Positions 25,490-34,127 are shown, counted from the first letter of the stretch. The stretch: DNA of 43,676 bases from DATKFM01 sp046154965 (GCA_046154965.1 JBJXDY010000081.1:1-43676), one strand, 5' to 3'. Numbers and translations are program-made. Notes: generated by a model not told the origin, from the sequence alone.

Positions 25490-27523
25490 ATGAGCAGAAA
25501 CAACCTCGACGGCGAAACCAGCCCCTATTTGCTCCAACACCGCGAAAATCCCGTGCATTGGCAGCCCTGGGGTCCGGAAGCGCTGGCGCGCGCCAAGCAG
25601 GAGAACAAGCCGATCCTGCTCTCCGTCGGCTATGCCGCCTGTCACTGGTGCCATGTCATGGCTCATGAGAGTTTCGAGAATCCCACCATCGCTGCGTTGA
25701 TGAATGACCTCTTCATCAACATCAAAGTCGACCGAGAGGAACGGCCGGATCTGGACAGCATCTACCAGCAGGCGCTGGCTCTATTGCGGCAGCCCGGCGG
25801 CTGGCCGTTGACCATGTTCCTAACACCCGATGCCCGTCCATTCTTCGGCGGCACCTATTTTCCGCCGGAGCCGCGTTATGGGCGGCCGGGTTTTCCGGAA
25901 GTGCTGGAAAAGATCTCGGAGGCCTTTCACAGTCATGCCGATGCCGTGGCGCAGAACGCAGCAGCGATCGGCGATGCCCTGGCAAAGCTTTCGCAGCCGG
26001 AAGGAGGCGCCGGCATTCCGCTCGACATCTATCAGCCCCTCGCCGAGCGGATGCTCTCGAACATCGACATGGAGAATGGCGGCATCGGCGATGCGCCGAA
26101 GTTTCCCCATGTTCCCGCCTTCGAACTGCTGTGGCGGACCTGGCTGCGCAGTCACGATGCGCGCTTCCGCAACGCCGTAACCTTAACGTTGATCCGCATG
26201 TGCCAGGGCGGCATCTACGATCATCTCGGCGGCGGCTTCGCGCGCTACACCGTCGACGCCGAATGGCTTGTCCCGCATTTCGAGAAAATGCTCTACGACA
26301 ATGCGCAGCTCATACAGCTGCTGACGCTGGTTTGGCAGGACACACGAGAAAAGCTGTTCGCCGATCGCGTGCATGAAACCATCGAGTGGGTGCTGCGGGA
26401 AATGCGCGCAGCGCCGAATGCGGACGACAAGCGCGCCTTCGCCAGCTCGCTCGATGCCGACAGCGAGCATGAAGAGGGCAAGTTCTATGTCTGGAGCGAG
26501 GCCGAGATCGATCGGCTGCTCGGCGACGATGCCGAATTCTTCAAGACGATCTATGACGTGACGGCCCATGGCAATTGGGAAGAGAAAAACATCCTTAACC
26601 GCACCTCCCATCCCAACCTGGGTGCGCCGGAAGAGGAACAGCTTCTGGCGACCTGCCGCAACAAATTGCTGGCGGCGCGCGACTCGCGCGTGCGGCCGGG
26701 CTGGGACGACAAGGTCCTCGCAGATTGGAACGGCTTGATGATCGCCGCGATGACGGAGGCGGCGCTGGTTTTCGACCGGCCGGCCTGGCTGACGGCCGCG
26801 ATCGAGGCTTTCGACTTCGTCCTCACCTCCATGAGCATTGATGATCGGCTGTTCCATGGCTGGCGCGGCGGCAAGGCGCGCCACCCCGCCACGGTCGACG
26901 ATTATGCGCAGATGGCGCGCGCGGCGCTGGCGCTCCATGAAGCGACCGGCGAGCAACGATTCCTAAACCATGCCGAGCGCTGGACCGGCCTTCTCGACCG
27001 GAATTACTGGGATACCGAGCGCGGCGGCTACTATTTCACCGCTGCCGATACGGCTGACGTGATCGTCCGCACCAAGACAGCCGGCGACAACGCCACGCCG
27101 GCGGGCAACGGCGTGATGGTTGGTGTCCTGGCGCGCCTTTTCTACATCACCGGCAATCCGGCCTACCGGGAACAGGCCGACCGGATTATCGCCGCCTTCT
27201 CCGGCGAATTGAACCGCAACTTCTTCGGCCTCTGCACCCTGCTTAACCAGAACGAACTGCTGCAGACGGCGCTGCAGGCGGTTCTGGTCGGTCCGGCCGG
27301 GTCCGGCGACGCCAAGGCACTGGCGGCCGCCGTTTATGGCCGATCCCTGCCGAACCGCATCATGGTGAATGTGCTTGACGGCGCCGCGCTGCCGCCCTCG
27401 CACCCCGCGGCCGGCAAGGGCATGGTGCGGGGCAAACCGGCGATGTATCTGTGCCGGGGCACGAATTGCTCGCTGCCGATGACCGATGTGGCCGCCCTCA
27501 ACCGCGCTCTGACCGCCGGCTGA
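25490..27523 (+). CDS. thioredoxin-domain DUF255 protein (YyaL/SPATA20-like)
   Basis: A 677-aa protein with an N-terminal thioredoxin-like domain whose CXXC is CHWC at residues 51-54 (GYAACHWCHVMAHESFEN) and a long C-terminal alpha-helical barrel resembling six-hairpin glycosidase or epimerase folds. The opening NLDGETSPYLLQHRENPVHW is the family hallmark. Function is not settled; redox or carbohydrate roles have been suggested for the family. No signal peptide, so cytoplasmic. It starts the plus-strand group that ends at 29932 and diverges from the DUF6489 gene across 187 bases. Confidence 0.92.
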   Translation: MSRNNLDGETSPYLLQHRENPVHWQPWGPEALARAKQENKPILLSVGYAACHWCHVMAHESFENPTIAALMNDLFINIKVDREERPDLDSIYQQALALLRQPGGWPLTMFLTPDARPFFGGTYFPPEPRYGRPGFPEVLEKISEAFHSHADAVAQNAAAIGDALAKLSQPEGGAGIPLDIYQPLAERMLSNIDMENGGIGDAPKFPHVPAFELLWRTWLRSHDARFRNAVTLTLIRMCQGGIYDHLGGGFARYTVDAEWLVPHFEKMLYDNAQLIQLLTLVWQDTREKLFADRVHETIEWVLREMRAAPNADDKRAFASSLDADSEHEEGKFYVWSEAEIDRLLGDDAEFFKTIYDVTAHGNWEEKNILNRTSHPNLGAPEEEQLLATCRNKLLAARDSRVRPGWDDKVLADWNGLMIAAMTEAALVFDRPAWLTAAIEAFDFVLTSMSIDDRLFHGWRGGKARHPATVDDYAQMARAALALHEATGEQRFLNHAERWTGLLDRNYWDTERGGYYFTAADTADVIVRTKTAGDNATPAGNGVMVGVLARLFYITGNPAYREQADRIIAAFSGELNRNFFGLCTLLNQNELLQTALQAVLVGPAGSGDAKALAAAVYGRSLPNRIMVNVLDGAALPPSHPAAGKGMVRGKPAMYLCRGTNCSLPMTDVAALNRALTAG

Positions 27524-27540
27524 GGCCGAATTGCCTGGAG

Positions 27541-27570
27541 ATGACAATCCCCGCCCAAAGCCGCTATGCT
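27541..27570 (+). promoter_or_regulatory. candidate promoter of the dienelactone hydrolase gene
   Basis: ATGACA (27541-27546) and TATGCT (27565-27570) are spaced 18 bases apart and match the sigma-70 hexamers at 5/6 and 4/6 positions, 50 bases before the ATG at 27620. A GGCGGC/GCCGCC hairpin (27590-27607) follows immediately before the ribosome-binding site. Found by eye. Confidence 0.35.
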
Positions 27571-27619
27571 TTAACCATATTCAGAAGCCGGCGGCGGGCC
27601 TGCCGCCAAGGGGACACCC

Positions 27620-28315
27620 ATGGCTGATACGACCATCAAAGTCGGCGACGGCTCATTCACGGCCTATGTCTCGGCGCCTAAGGGCGCGGCCGCGGCGTCC
27701 GGCATCCTGGTGATCCAGGAGATCTTCGGCGTTAACCAGGTGATGCGGGATCTCTGCGATGGACTGGCCGGTCAGGGCTATCTGGCGATGTGTCCCGACC
27801 TTTTCTGGCGGCAGGAACCAGGAATCCAGATCACCGACAAGACGGAGGCCGAGTGGGCGCGGGCCTTTCAGCTGTTTCAGGGTTTCGACCAGGACAAGGG
27901 TACGCAGGATCTGATCGCCAGTCTGGCCCATCTGCGGAAGCTGCCGGGCTGCAACGGTAAAGCCGGCTCGGTTGGCTACTGCCTCGGCGGCAAGATGGCC
28001 TATCTGATGGCGGCCCGATCCGACTCCGACTGCAATGTCAGCTATTACGGCGTGGGCATCGACGTCGCCCTGGGCGAAGCCGGCGGCATCAAGAAACCGC
28101 TGCTCATGCACATCGCCGCCGAGGACAAGTATGTGCCGAAGGAAGCCCAGGCGAAGATCCAGCAGGTCCTCGGCGCTAACGGAAAGGTAACGATACATGT
28201 GTACGAGGGCATGGATCACGCCTTCGCCCGCGTCGGCGGCGCCCATTACAATGCCGCGGCCGCGAAACTTGCAAATGACCGCACCGCCGCATTCTTTAAG
28301 AAACACTTAACCTAA
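27620..28315 (+). CDS. dienelactone hydrolase family protein
   Basis: A 231-aa alpha/beta hydrolase. The nucleophile is cysteine C121 in GSVGYCLGGKMAY, as in true dienelactone hydrolases, with D169 and H200 (GMDHAFAR) completing the triad and E34 in IQEIFGVN in the usual supporting place. Dienelactone hydrolases open 4-carboxymethylenebut-2-en-4-olide in chloroaromatic degradation, but many relatives have other esters as substrates and no catechol-pathway gene is nearby. Cytoplasmic. A strong AGGGGA ribosome-binding site precedes the ATG. Confidence 0.9.
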   Translation: MADTTIKVGDGSFTAYVSAPKGAAAASGILVIQEIFGVNQVMRDLCDGLAGQGYLAMCPDLFWRQEPGIQITDKTEAEWARAFQLFQGFDQDKGTQDLIASLAHLRKLPGCNGKAGSVGYCLGGKMAYLMAARSDSDCNVSYYGVGIDVALGEAGGIKKPLLMHIAAEDKYVPKEAQAKIQQVLGANGKVTIHVYEGMDHAFARVGGAHYNAAAAKLANDRTAAFFKKHLT

Positions 28316-28343
28316 TTCTTAGACCTATTTTGGATCAGCGCTT

Positions 28344-29327
28344 ATGCAGCAAGCCCAAGCCATTCGCTTCCAGCGTATCGGGGGACCCGAGGTCCTCAAT
28401 CTCGAGCAGGTCGTCGTCGGCGCCCCCCAGGCCGCCCATGTGCTGGTCCGCCATACCGCCATCGGATTGAACTACATCGATACCTATCATCGATCTGGTC
28501 TCTATCCGATCCAGACCTTCCCGTCGGGCATCGGCCTGGAAGCCGCCGGCGTGGTGGAGCGGGTTGGCGATGGCGTCACCGAGTTCCAGCAGGGCGACCG
28601 GGTCGCCTATGGCACCGGCCCAATCGGCGCCTATAGCCAGCTTCGGGTCATGCCTGCGGACAAATTGGTAAAGATCCCGGACGGGATTGATGACAAGACG
28701 GCGGCCGCCATGATGTTGAAAGGCCTGACCGCCCAGTATCTGCTCCGGCGGACCTATAAGGTGCAGAAGGGCGACAATATCCTGATCCATGCCGCCTCCG
28801 GCGGCGTCGGCATGATCCTCAGCCAATGGGCAAAGCATCTTGGCGCCAACGTCATCGGCACTGTCGGCTCGCCGCAGAAGGCGACAGTGGCCCGCGCCCA
28901 TGGCTGCGATCACACGATTCTGTATCGAATTGAAAACTTCGCCGCCCGGGTGAAGGATTTCACCGGCGGCAAGGGTGTCGCCGTGGTCTATGACGGTGTC
29001 GGCAAAGACACATTCATGGGTTCGCTCGACTCCCTGTGCCGGCTGGGCATGATGGTCAGCTACGGCAATGCCTCCGGCCCGGTGCCGCCCTTCGACATCA
29101 GCATCCTGAATCAGAAAGGCTCCCTGTTCCTCACCCGCCCGTCGCTCATGGGTTACGCGGCGACCCGCAACGAGCTGGTCAGCATGGCGGCTGAGCTGTT
29201 CGAGGTGGTGAAGAACGGTACGGTTAAGATCGAAATCAACCAGACCTACAAACTGCGCGACGCAGCCCAGGCCCATCGCGATCTCGAAAGCCGCAAGACC
29301 ACCGGCTGTACTGTTATCCTGCCGTGA
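28344..29327 (+). CDS. NADPH:quinone oxidoreductase, MDR superfamily
   Basis: A 327-aa zinc-independent medium-chain dehydrogenase/reductase of the QorA type. The NADPH-binding Rossmann motif is HAASGGVGMILSQWAKHLGA; the N-terminal substrate domain carries GLNYIDTYHRSGLYP and GLEAAGVVERVGDGV. No zinc-binding cysteines are visible. The family performs one-electron quinone or enone reduction. It begins 28 bases after the dienelactone hydrolase gene and its TGA overlaps the next GTG as GTGA. Confidence 0.92.
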   Translation: MQQAQAIRFQRIGGPEVLNLEQVVVGAPQAAHVLVRHTAIGLNYIDTYHRSGLYPIQTFPSGIGLEAAGVVERVGDGVTEFQQGDRVAYGTGPIGAYSQLRVMPADKLVKIPDGIDDKTAAAMMLKGLTAQYLLRRTYKVQKGDNILIHAASGGVGMILSQWAKHLGANVIGTVGSPQKATVARAHGCDHTILYRIENFAARVKDFTGGKGVAVVYDGVGKDTFMGSLDSLCRLGMMVSYGNASGPVPPFDISILNQKGSLFLTRPSLMGYAATRNELVSMAAELFEVVKNGTVKIEINQTYKLRDAAQAHRDLESRKTTGCTVILP

Positions 29328-29932
29328 GCATTAGCGGCGAACGGGTTGTCTGCTGGACGCCCTGGTCGGGTCCCGGCATGGAGATGCTGCGTTTCCGGAA
29401 AGGTCACGCCGGCGATGCGCCTTATGTGGCCAGCGGCGTCGTCCTTGGCCTCAGCGACACGGGCCCTTACCGTCTTAACTACAAGATCAAGATCGAGTCC
29501 AATTTCCAGGCTCGGAAGCTGATGCTGGAGGTAAACGGCATCGACGGCAGCTACAGCCGGATGCTGCGCACCGACGGCATCGGCCACTGGCGCGGCGACA
29601 CCGGCGGCATGCTCGCCGAGCTGAATGGCTGCCTGGACGTGGATATCCAGGCGACGCCCTTCACCAATCTGCTGCCGATCCGGCGGCTGAAGCAAAAGCC
29701 CGGACAGCAGAACGAGATCGGCGTCGTCTATATCGAAGTGCCAAGCCTGATCATCTCCAAGGCGCGGCAGCGTTATACCTGTATGGAACCGTTACGGCCG
29801 GACGCCGCGGGCACTGCCGGCAAGTATCTCTATGAAGGCCCGATCGGCGACTTCAAGGCCGAGCTGCCCGTGGAGTCCGATGGCTTGGTTCTCGACTACC
29901 CGGGACTGTTCCGCCGCGTCTATCCCCAGTGA
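29324..29932 (+). CDS. DUF1089 / putative glycolipid-binding domain protein
   Basis: A 202-aa protein without signal peptide whose pattern (LRFRKGHAGDAPYVASGVVLG; YRLNYKIKIESNFQARKL; DGIGHWRGDTGG; GCLDVDIQATPFTNLLPIRRL) fits the putative glycolipid-binding family (formerly DUF1089). The family's ligand is inferred from structure in relatives, not proven. Start is GTG at 29324, coupled to the quinone oxidoreductase by a GTGA overlap. Confidence 0.82.
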   Translation: MSISGERVVCWTPWSGPGMEMLRFRKGHAGDAPYVASGVVLGLSDTGPYRLNYKIKIESNFQARKLMLEVNGIDGSYSRMLRTDGIGHWRGDTGGMLAELNGCLDVDIQATPFTNLLPIRRLKQKPGQQNEIGVVYIEVPSLIISKARQRYTCMEPLRPDAAGTAGKYLYEGPIGDFKAELPVESDGLVLDYPGLFRRVYPQ

Positions 29933-29934
29933 CA

Positions 29935-29955
29935 GACTCCTATATATAAGGAGTC
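29935..29955. terminator. hairpin after the DUF1089 gene
   Basis: A 7-bp inverted repeat (GACTCCT / AGGAGTC) around an ATATATA loop begins two bases after the stop codon. There is no T-run, so it could be a weak or Rho-assisted terminator, or act on both strands between these convergent genes. Confidence 0.4.
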
Positions 29956-29957
29956 GC

Positions 29958-29976
29958 CGGAAATAGCGCATTTCCG
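29958..29976. repeat. second hairpin between the DUF1089 gene and rho
   Basis: A 7-bp inverted repeat (CGGAAAT / ATTTCCG) with an AGCGC loop directly follows the first hairpin. On the minus strand it lies 68 bases past the rho stop. Together the two hairpins probably mark the shared 3' ends of the convergent transcripts. Confidence 0.4.
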
Positions 29977-30044
29977 CGCATTTGTCGGACCTTGACAGAT
30001 TAAGAAGTTATTCACCATGCGGCCGCCGGCCGCGCATGCCGGCG

Positions 30045-31301
30045 CTACTGATTCATCGAACTGAAGAAGTCCGCGTTGTTCTTCGAATGCTTCAGCTTGT
30101 CGATCAGGAACTCCATCGCATCGGTGACGCCCATGGGCATCAGGATGCGGCGCAGCACCCACATCTTCGACAGCGTCGCCTTGTCCACCAGCAGCTCTTC
30201 CTTGCGGGTGCCGGATTTGGTGATGTCGATCGACGGGAAGGTGCGCTTGTCCGACAGCTTGCGATCGAGGATGATTTCCGAATTGCCGGTTCCCTTGAAT
30301 TCTTCGAAAATCACTTCGTCCATGCGGCTGCCGGTATCGACCAGCGCCGTGGCGATGATGGTCAGGGAGCCACCCTCTTCGATGTTCCGGGCGGCACCGA
30401 AAAAGCGCTTCGGCCGCTGCAGCGCATTGGCGTCAACGCCGCCGGTCAGCACCTTGCCCGATGACGGCACCACGGTATTGTAGGCGCGGGCCAGGCGGGT
30501 GATCGAGTCCAGGAGGATCACCACGTCGCGCTTATGTTCCACCAGGCGCTTGGCTTTCTCCAGCACCATCTCCGTCACCTGGACGTGCCGCACTGCCGGC
30601 TCGTCGAAGGTGGAGCTTACGACCTCGCCCTTAACCGTGCGCGACATGTCCGTGACTTCTTCCGGCCGCTCGTCGATCAGCAGCACGATCAAATAGCATT
30701 CGGGATGGTTGGCGGCGATCGCGTGGGCGATGTTCTGCAACATGATCGTCTTGCCGGTCCGCGGCGGTGCGACGATCAGTCCGCGCTGGCCTTTGCCCAG
30801 CGGCGAGATCAGATCGATGATGCGGGTGGTCAGGTCTTTCTTGGTCGGTTCCAGGTACTCCAGCTTCAGCCGCTCATCGGGATAGAGCGGCGTCAGGTTG
30901 TCGAAGTTGATGCGGTGCCGGACCTTCTCCGGATCGTCGAAGTTGATCGTGTTAACCTTAAGCAGGGCGAAATAGCGCTCGCCTTCCTTCGGCGAGCGGA
31001 TCTGGCCTTCGACAGTGTCGCCGGTGCGCAGACCAAAGCGGCGCACCTGGCTCGGGCTGACATAGATATCGTCCGGGCCGGGCAGGTAATTTGCCTCTGG
31101 CGAGCGGAGGAAGCCGAAGCCGTCCTGGAGAATCTCCAGCACGCCATCGCCGAAGATCGCGACGTCGTTATCGGCCAGCTGTTTCAGAATGGCGAACATC
31201 ATATCCTGCTTGCGCAGGTTGCTCGCGCTCTCGATCTGCAACTCCTCGGCATAGGCCAAAAGCTCGGCCGGGGATTTGCGCTTCAACTCCTGCAGATTCA
31301 T
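30045..31301 (-). CDS. rho: transcription termination factor Rho
   Basis: A 418-aa hexameric RNA helicase that releases transcripts. The N-terminal Rho_N region (LQELKRKSPAELLAYAEEL) and OB-fold RNA-binding domain (DGFGFLRSPEANYLPGPDDIY) are followed by the ATPase domain with P-loop APPRTGKT at residues 178-185 and the Q/R-loop region. Length is standard. In many alphaproteobacteria rho lies near mnmE and hemE; here it is separated from mnmE by a 5-kb accessory stretch. A 259-base leader separates it from hemJ. Confidence 0.97.
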   Translation of the reverse strand: MNLQELKRKSPAELLAYAEELQIESASNLRKQDMMFAILKQLADNDVAIFGDGVLEILQDGFGFLRSPEANYLPGPDDIYVSPSQVRRFGLRTGDTVEGQIRSPKEGERYFALLKVNTINFDDPEKVRHRINFDNLTPLYPDERLKLEYLEPTKKDLTTRIIDLISPLGKGQRGLIVAPPRTGKTIMLQNIAHAIAANHPECYLIVLLIDERPEEVTDMSRTVKGEVVSSTFDEPAVRHVQVTEMVLEKAKRLVEHKRDVVILLDSITRLARAYNTVVPSSGKVLTGGVDANALQRPKRFFGAARNIEEGGSLTIIATALVDTGSRMDEVIFEEFKGTGNSEIILDRKLSDKRTFPSIDITKSGTRKEELLVDKATLSKMWVLRRILMPMGVTDAMEFLIDKLKHSKNNADFFSSMNQ

Positions 31302-31452
31302 GGCGGACTCGGATTCCGTATAATCGGGAAAGGGATGGCGGCTGGCTGTCGGGAAAGGTGCTGGATCTCGGCCAACGCGCCGGTTGTCCCCTGGCAGGCG
31401 ACAGGCTTTGCAGCCCTACGCAATTGTCTGTTTCTGTCGGGGTAATGGCGCG

Positions 31453-31467
31453 GCGGGCGACGCCCGC
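31453..31467 (-). repeat. GC-rich hairpin in the rho leader
   Basis: A 6-bp inverted repeat (GCGGGC / GCCCGC) with a GAC loop lies about 150 bases upstream of the rho ATG, between the candidate promoter and the gene. It could influence a rho leader transcript, since rho is autoregulated in other bacteria. Confidence 0.3.
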
Positions 31468-31482
31468 GCAAGGACACGGGAT

Positions 31483-31511
31483 TCTTTAGCGAAACACGCC
31501 GTCGAAGTCAA
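31483..31511 (-). promoter_or_regulatory. candidate promoter of rho
   Basis: On the minus strand TTGACT (complement of 31506-31511) is spaced 17 bases from TAAAGA (complement of 31483-31488), 5/6 and 3/6 matches to the sigma-70 hexamers. It is about 180 bases upstream of the rho ATG, inside the gap to hemJ. Confidence 0.3.
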
Positions 31512-31560
31512 ATCGAGAATAGAGTTATCTCACCAGGGTAAACAAAGACTTAAGGCCCCG

Positions 31561-32013
31561 CTAAAACGGCCGCACGACGATCAAGATCACGATCAGGATC
31601 ATCAGGGCCGTCGGGACTTCGTTGGCGATGCGGTAAAACCGTGCCGGCCGGCTATTCCGGTCGGCAGCAAAATCCTTGCGCCAGCGCGCCAGCAGATGGT
31701 GGAAATGGCTGAGCCCCGTCACCGCCACGAGCTTGAGATAGATCCAGGCGGCACCCCAATCCACCACGCCCGGCGTCAGCAGCAGAATGATACCGAAGAT
31801 GAATGCGGCCGCCATGGCCGGGTTCATGATCCCCCTCAACAGGCGCCGCTCCATGATCTTGAACGTCTCGGATTGGGGCGAACCCGCGGGTGCATCGCAA
31901 TGGTAAACATAGAGCCGCGGCAGATAGAGCAGCCCGGCCATCCAGGCGATGATGCCGATGATATGCAGCGCCTTGATCCAGGGATGGAGATCGGCCAGCA
32001 GTTCCATCCACAT
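31561..32013 (-). CDS. hemJ: protoporphyrinogen IX oxidase HemJ
   Basis: A 150-aa four-helix membrane protein that oxidises protoporphyrinogen IX to protoporphyrin IX, the penultimate step of haem synthesis in many alphaproteobacteria and cyanobacteria lacking HemY/HemG. Characteristic are LHPWIKALHIIGIIAWMAGL with conserved histidines (H10, H17), LYLPRLYVYH, and AAWIYLKLVAVTGLSHFHH in the third helix. Nine bases from hemH, it completes the order hemE-hemH-hemJ of late haem genes. Confidence 0.92.
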   Translation of the reverse strand: MWMELLADLHPWIKALHIIGIIAWMAGLLYLPRLYVYHCDAPAGSPQSETFKIMERRLLRGIMNPAMAAAFIFGIILLLTPGVVDWGAAWIYLKLVAVTGLSHFHHLLARWRKDFAADRNSRPARFYRIANEVPTALMILIVILIVVRPF

Positions 32014-32022
32014 GGCGCTATC

Positions 32023-33063
32023 CTAGGCCACTCGATTCAAACAGCAGCTTGCCGCCGCGGCGCAGATACGCCGGCCCTCCGATGACACCACCGGCCGTTC
32101 CTCGACCAAAAGTGTCTTTACCATGTCGGCCAGGCCGCCGATGAAGGCCGGCTCCGTGCCCACCGTCGGCACCCGGACATAGATGGGAACGCCGGCCTCC
32201 CGGGCCAGATGGGCATACTCCAGGTCGAGCTCCACCAGAGTCTCCGAATGCTCCGACACGAAGGCGATGGGAACCACCACCAGCGGCATCTTGTCCGCCC
32301 CGGCTCGGCGGATCTCCTCGTCGGTCGAAGGGCCAATCCATTCCAGGGGTCCGACTCGGCTCTGATAACAGACCAGCCATTGGCCGGCGGTGAGTCCGGC
32401 GGCCTCAGCCACCAGCTCCGCGGTCTGTTTCACCTGATCGGGGTAGGGATCGCCGCGATCGACGATGCGCTTCGGCAATCCGTGGGCGGAGAACAGAACC
32501 CGGGGCGTTCCCGAACCGGCCGCCAGCGCCTTAGTCACGCCGGCCCGCACCAGACCCGTCATCGCCTTAACCATGCTGGGCTGGCCGGGATAGCAGCACA
32601 GCAACTGCCCGGGCTCCCGCAAGCCGGCCCGGGCCGCGGCAGACACCCATGATCCATAAGACGACGCCGTGGTCGTGGATGAAAACTGCGGATAGAGCGG
32701 CAGCAGGATAATGCGGTCGGGGCGGAATGCCGCCACCTCCCGGGCCACCGCCGGCGCCATCGGATGCCAATAACGCATGCAGGGATATGCTCTTACCTCG
32801 CCGATTCCCGAAAGCGCTCCTTCAAGGGCCCGGGCCTGGGCGATGGTGTTGGCCAATAGCGGCGAGCTGCCGCCGATCCTGGCATAGATTTCCCGGGCGA
32901 TCGGTGCCCGGCGCCGGGATATCAGCCGTGCCAACAGCCAGCGCAGGGGCTGCGGTGTGGCGATAATCGCCTTGTCGTTGAAGAGATTGAACAGGAAAGG
33001 CTCGACCGCCGCCGGGCTATCGGGCCCGCCGAGATTGAACATGACCACGGCGACCCGCGCCAT
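32023..33063 (-). CDS. hemH: ferrochelatase
   Basis: A 346-aa enzyme that inserts ferrous iron into protoporphyrin IX. The catalytic-histidine region is VLFSAHGLPKRIVDRGDPYP and the acidic pocket is FVSEHSETLVELDLEY. The C-terminus is cysteine-rich (C334, C340, C341 in RICAAAASCCLNRVA). Ferrochelatases of Caulobacter and others carry a [2Fe-2S] cluster held partly by C-terminal cysteines, so a cluster is possible, though the spacing should be checked. It begins two bases after the hemE stop. Confidence 0.95.
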   Translation of the reverse strand: MARVAVVMFNLGGPDSPAAVEPFLFNLFNDKAIIATPQPLRWLLARLISRRRAPIAREIYARIGGSSPLLANTIAQARALEGALSGIGEVRAYPCMRYWHPMAPAVAREVAAFRPDRIILLPLYPQFSSTTTASSYGSWVSAAARAGLREPGQLLCCYPGQPSMVKAMTGLVRAGVTKALAAGSGTPRVLFSAHGLPKRIVDRGDPYPDQVKQTAELVAEAAGLTAGQWLVCYQSRVGPLEWIGPSTDEEIRRAGADKMPLVVVPIAFVSEHSETLVELDLEYAHLAREAGVPIYVRVPTVGTEPAFIGGLADMVKTLLVEERPVVSSEGRRICAAAASCCLNRVA

Positions 33064-33065
33064 GG

Positions 33066-34127
33066 TTAAGCCGCACCCCGAAAGTCATGCACGATCTCGC
33101 AGAGCTCAGCCACATGATCCGGCGGCGTGGTCTGCAGGATGCCGTGGCCGAGATTGAAGACGAAGCGGCCAACGCCGAACGTCTTAAGGATGTTTTCCGC
33201 CGCCGCCTTCATGGCAATACCACCCTGGACGACCAGCAGCGGATCCAGATTGCCCTGCAGCACTTTCTTCGGCTGCAATTCCCGCGCCGCCCATGCCGGC
33301 GGCAGGCTTTGATCCAGACTCAGCGCATTGCAGTCGCACCGGCTGGCATAGTCGGCATAGGAGACTCCGGCACCCCTGGGAAAAACAATGACCGGCACAT
33401 TGGGATGCTGCAGTTTCACACGGCGTACGATCTCCACCGTTGGCTCAAGACCCCATCGCTGCAACTCCGCCGCCGCCAAGGCGCCGGCCCAGCTGTCGAA
33501 GATCTGCACCGCATCCACGCCAGCCTTAATCTGCGCCAATAAATAGTCACCGGTCGCGTTAACCAGGATATCGATCAAGCGCGCAAAGCCGCTGCTATCG
33601 CCATAGGCCCAGGCCTTTGCCTTCTCGAAGTCACGGCTGGAACCGCCTTCGATCATGTAGCTCGCCACCGTCCAGGGGGCGCCGGCAAATCCCAGCAGTG
33701 CCGTCTCTTTGGGTAACTTCTCTCGTACCAGGCGGATCGCCGCCATGACAGGCGCCACCCGTTGACCGAAGCCAGTGGAATCCAAACGTTTCAGGTCCTC
33801 GGCCCGATCAATGGCGTCAAGCACCGGCCCGCGTCCTTCTTCGAACCGGACCGGCTGGCCCAAACCATGGGGCACCATCAGGATATCGGAGAACAGGATG
33901 GCTGCATCCAGCGGAAACCGCCGCACCGGTTGCAGCGTGATCTCTGCCGCCAGCGCCGGCGTCAGGCACATTTCCATGAATCCGCCGGACTTCTCCCGCA
34001 GCGCCCGGTACTCCGGCAGATAGCGCCCGGCTTGGCGCATCAACCAAAGCGGCGTTCTGGCGGCCGGGCGTGCTTTGAGGACTTCAATGAGGGTGGATGT
34101 CTGCAGCGTCACGGGTTCTGTCGGCAT
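33066..34127 (-). CDS. hemE: uroporphyrinogen III decarboxylase
   Basis: A 353-aa TIM-barrel enzyme that converts uroporphyrinogen III to coproporphyrinogen III. The diagnostic N-terminal motif is PLWLMRQAGRYLPEYR and the second is GFAGAPWTVASYMIEGG. It is first in the hemE-hemH-hemJ operon and transcribed away from the putative origin. In Caulobacter the origin-proximal hemE promoter region overlaps oriC. Confidence 0.97.
   Translation of the reverse strand: MPTEPVTLQTSTLIEVLKARPAARTPLWLMRQAGRYLPEYRALREKSGGFMEMCLTPALAAEITLQPVRRFPLDAAILFSDILMVPHGLGQPVRFEEGRGPVLDAIDRAEDLKRLDSTGFGQRVAPVMAAIRLVREKLPKETALLGFAGAPWTVASYMIEGGSSRDFEKAKAWAYGDSSGFARLIDILVNATGDYLLAQIKAGVDAVQIFDSWAGALAAAELQRWGLEPTVEIVRRVKLQHPNVPVIVFPRGAGVSYADYASRCDCNALSLDQSLPPAWAARELQPKKVLQGNLDPLLVVQGGIAMKAAAENILKTFGVGRFVFNLGHGILQTTPPDHVAELCEIVHDFRGAA

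Noticed and set aside
25286..25666. 126-codon minus-strand frame overlapping the DUF6489 and YyaL-like gene starts
   Set aside because: Antisense to the strongly conserved YyaL N-terminus and has no recognisable features.
29992..30015. TTGACA followed by TTATTCACC near the rho 3' end, as a promoter or DnaA box
   Set aside because: No -10 hexamer at proper spacing, and the 9-mer has two mismatches and stands alone between convergent 3' ends.
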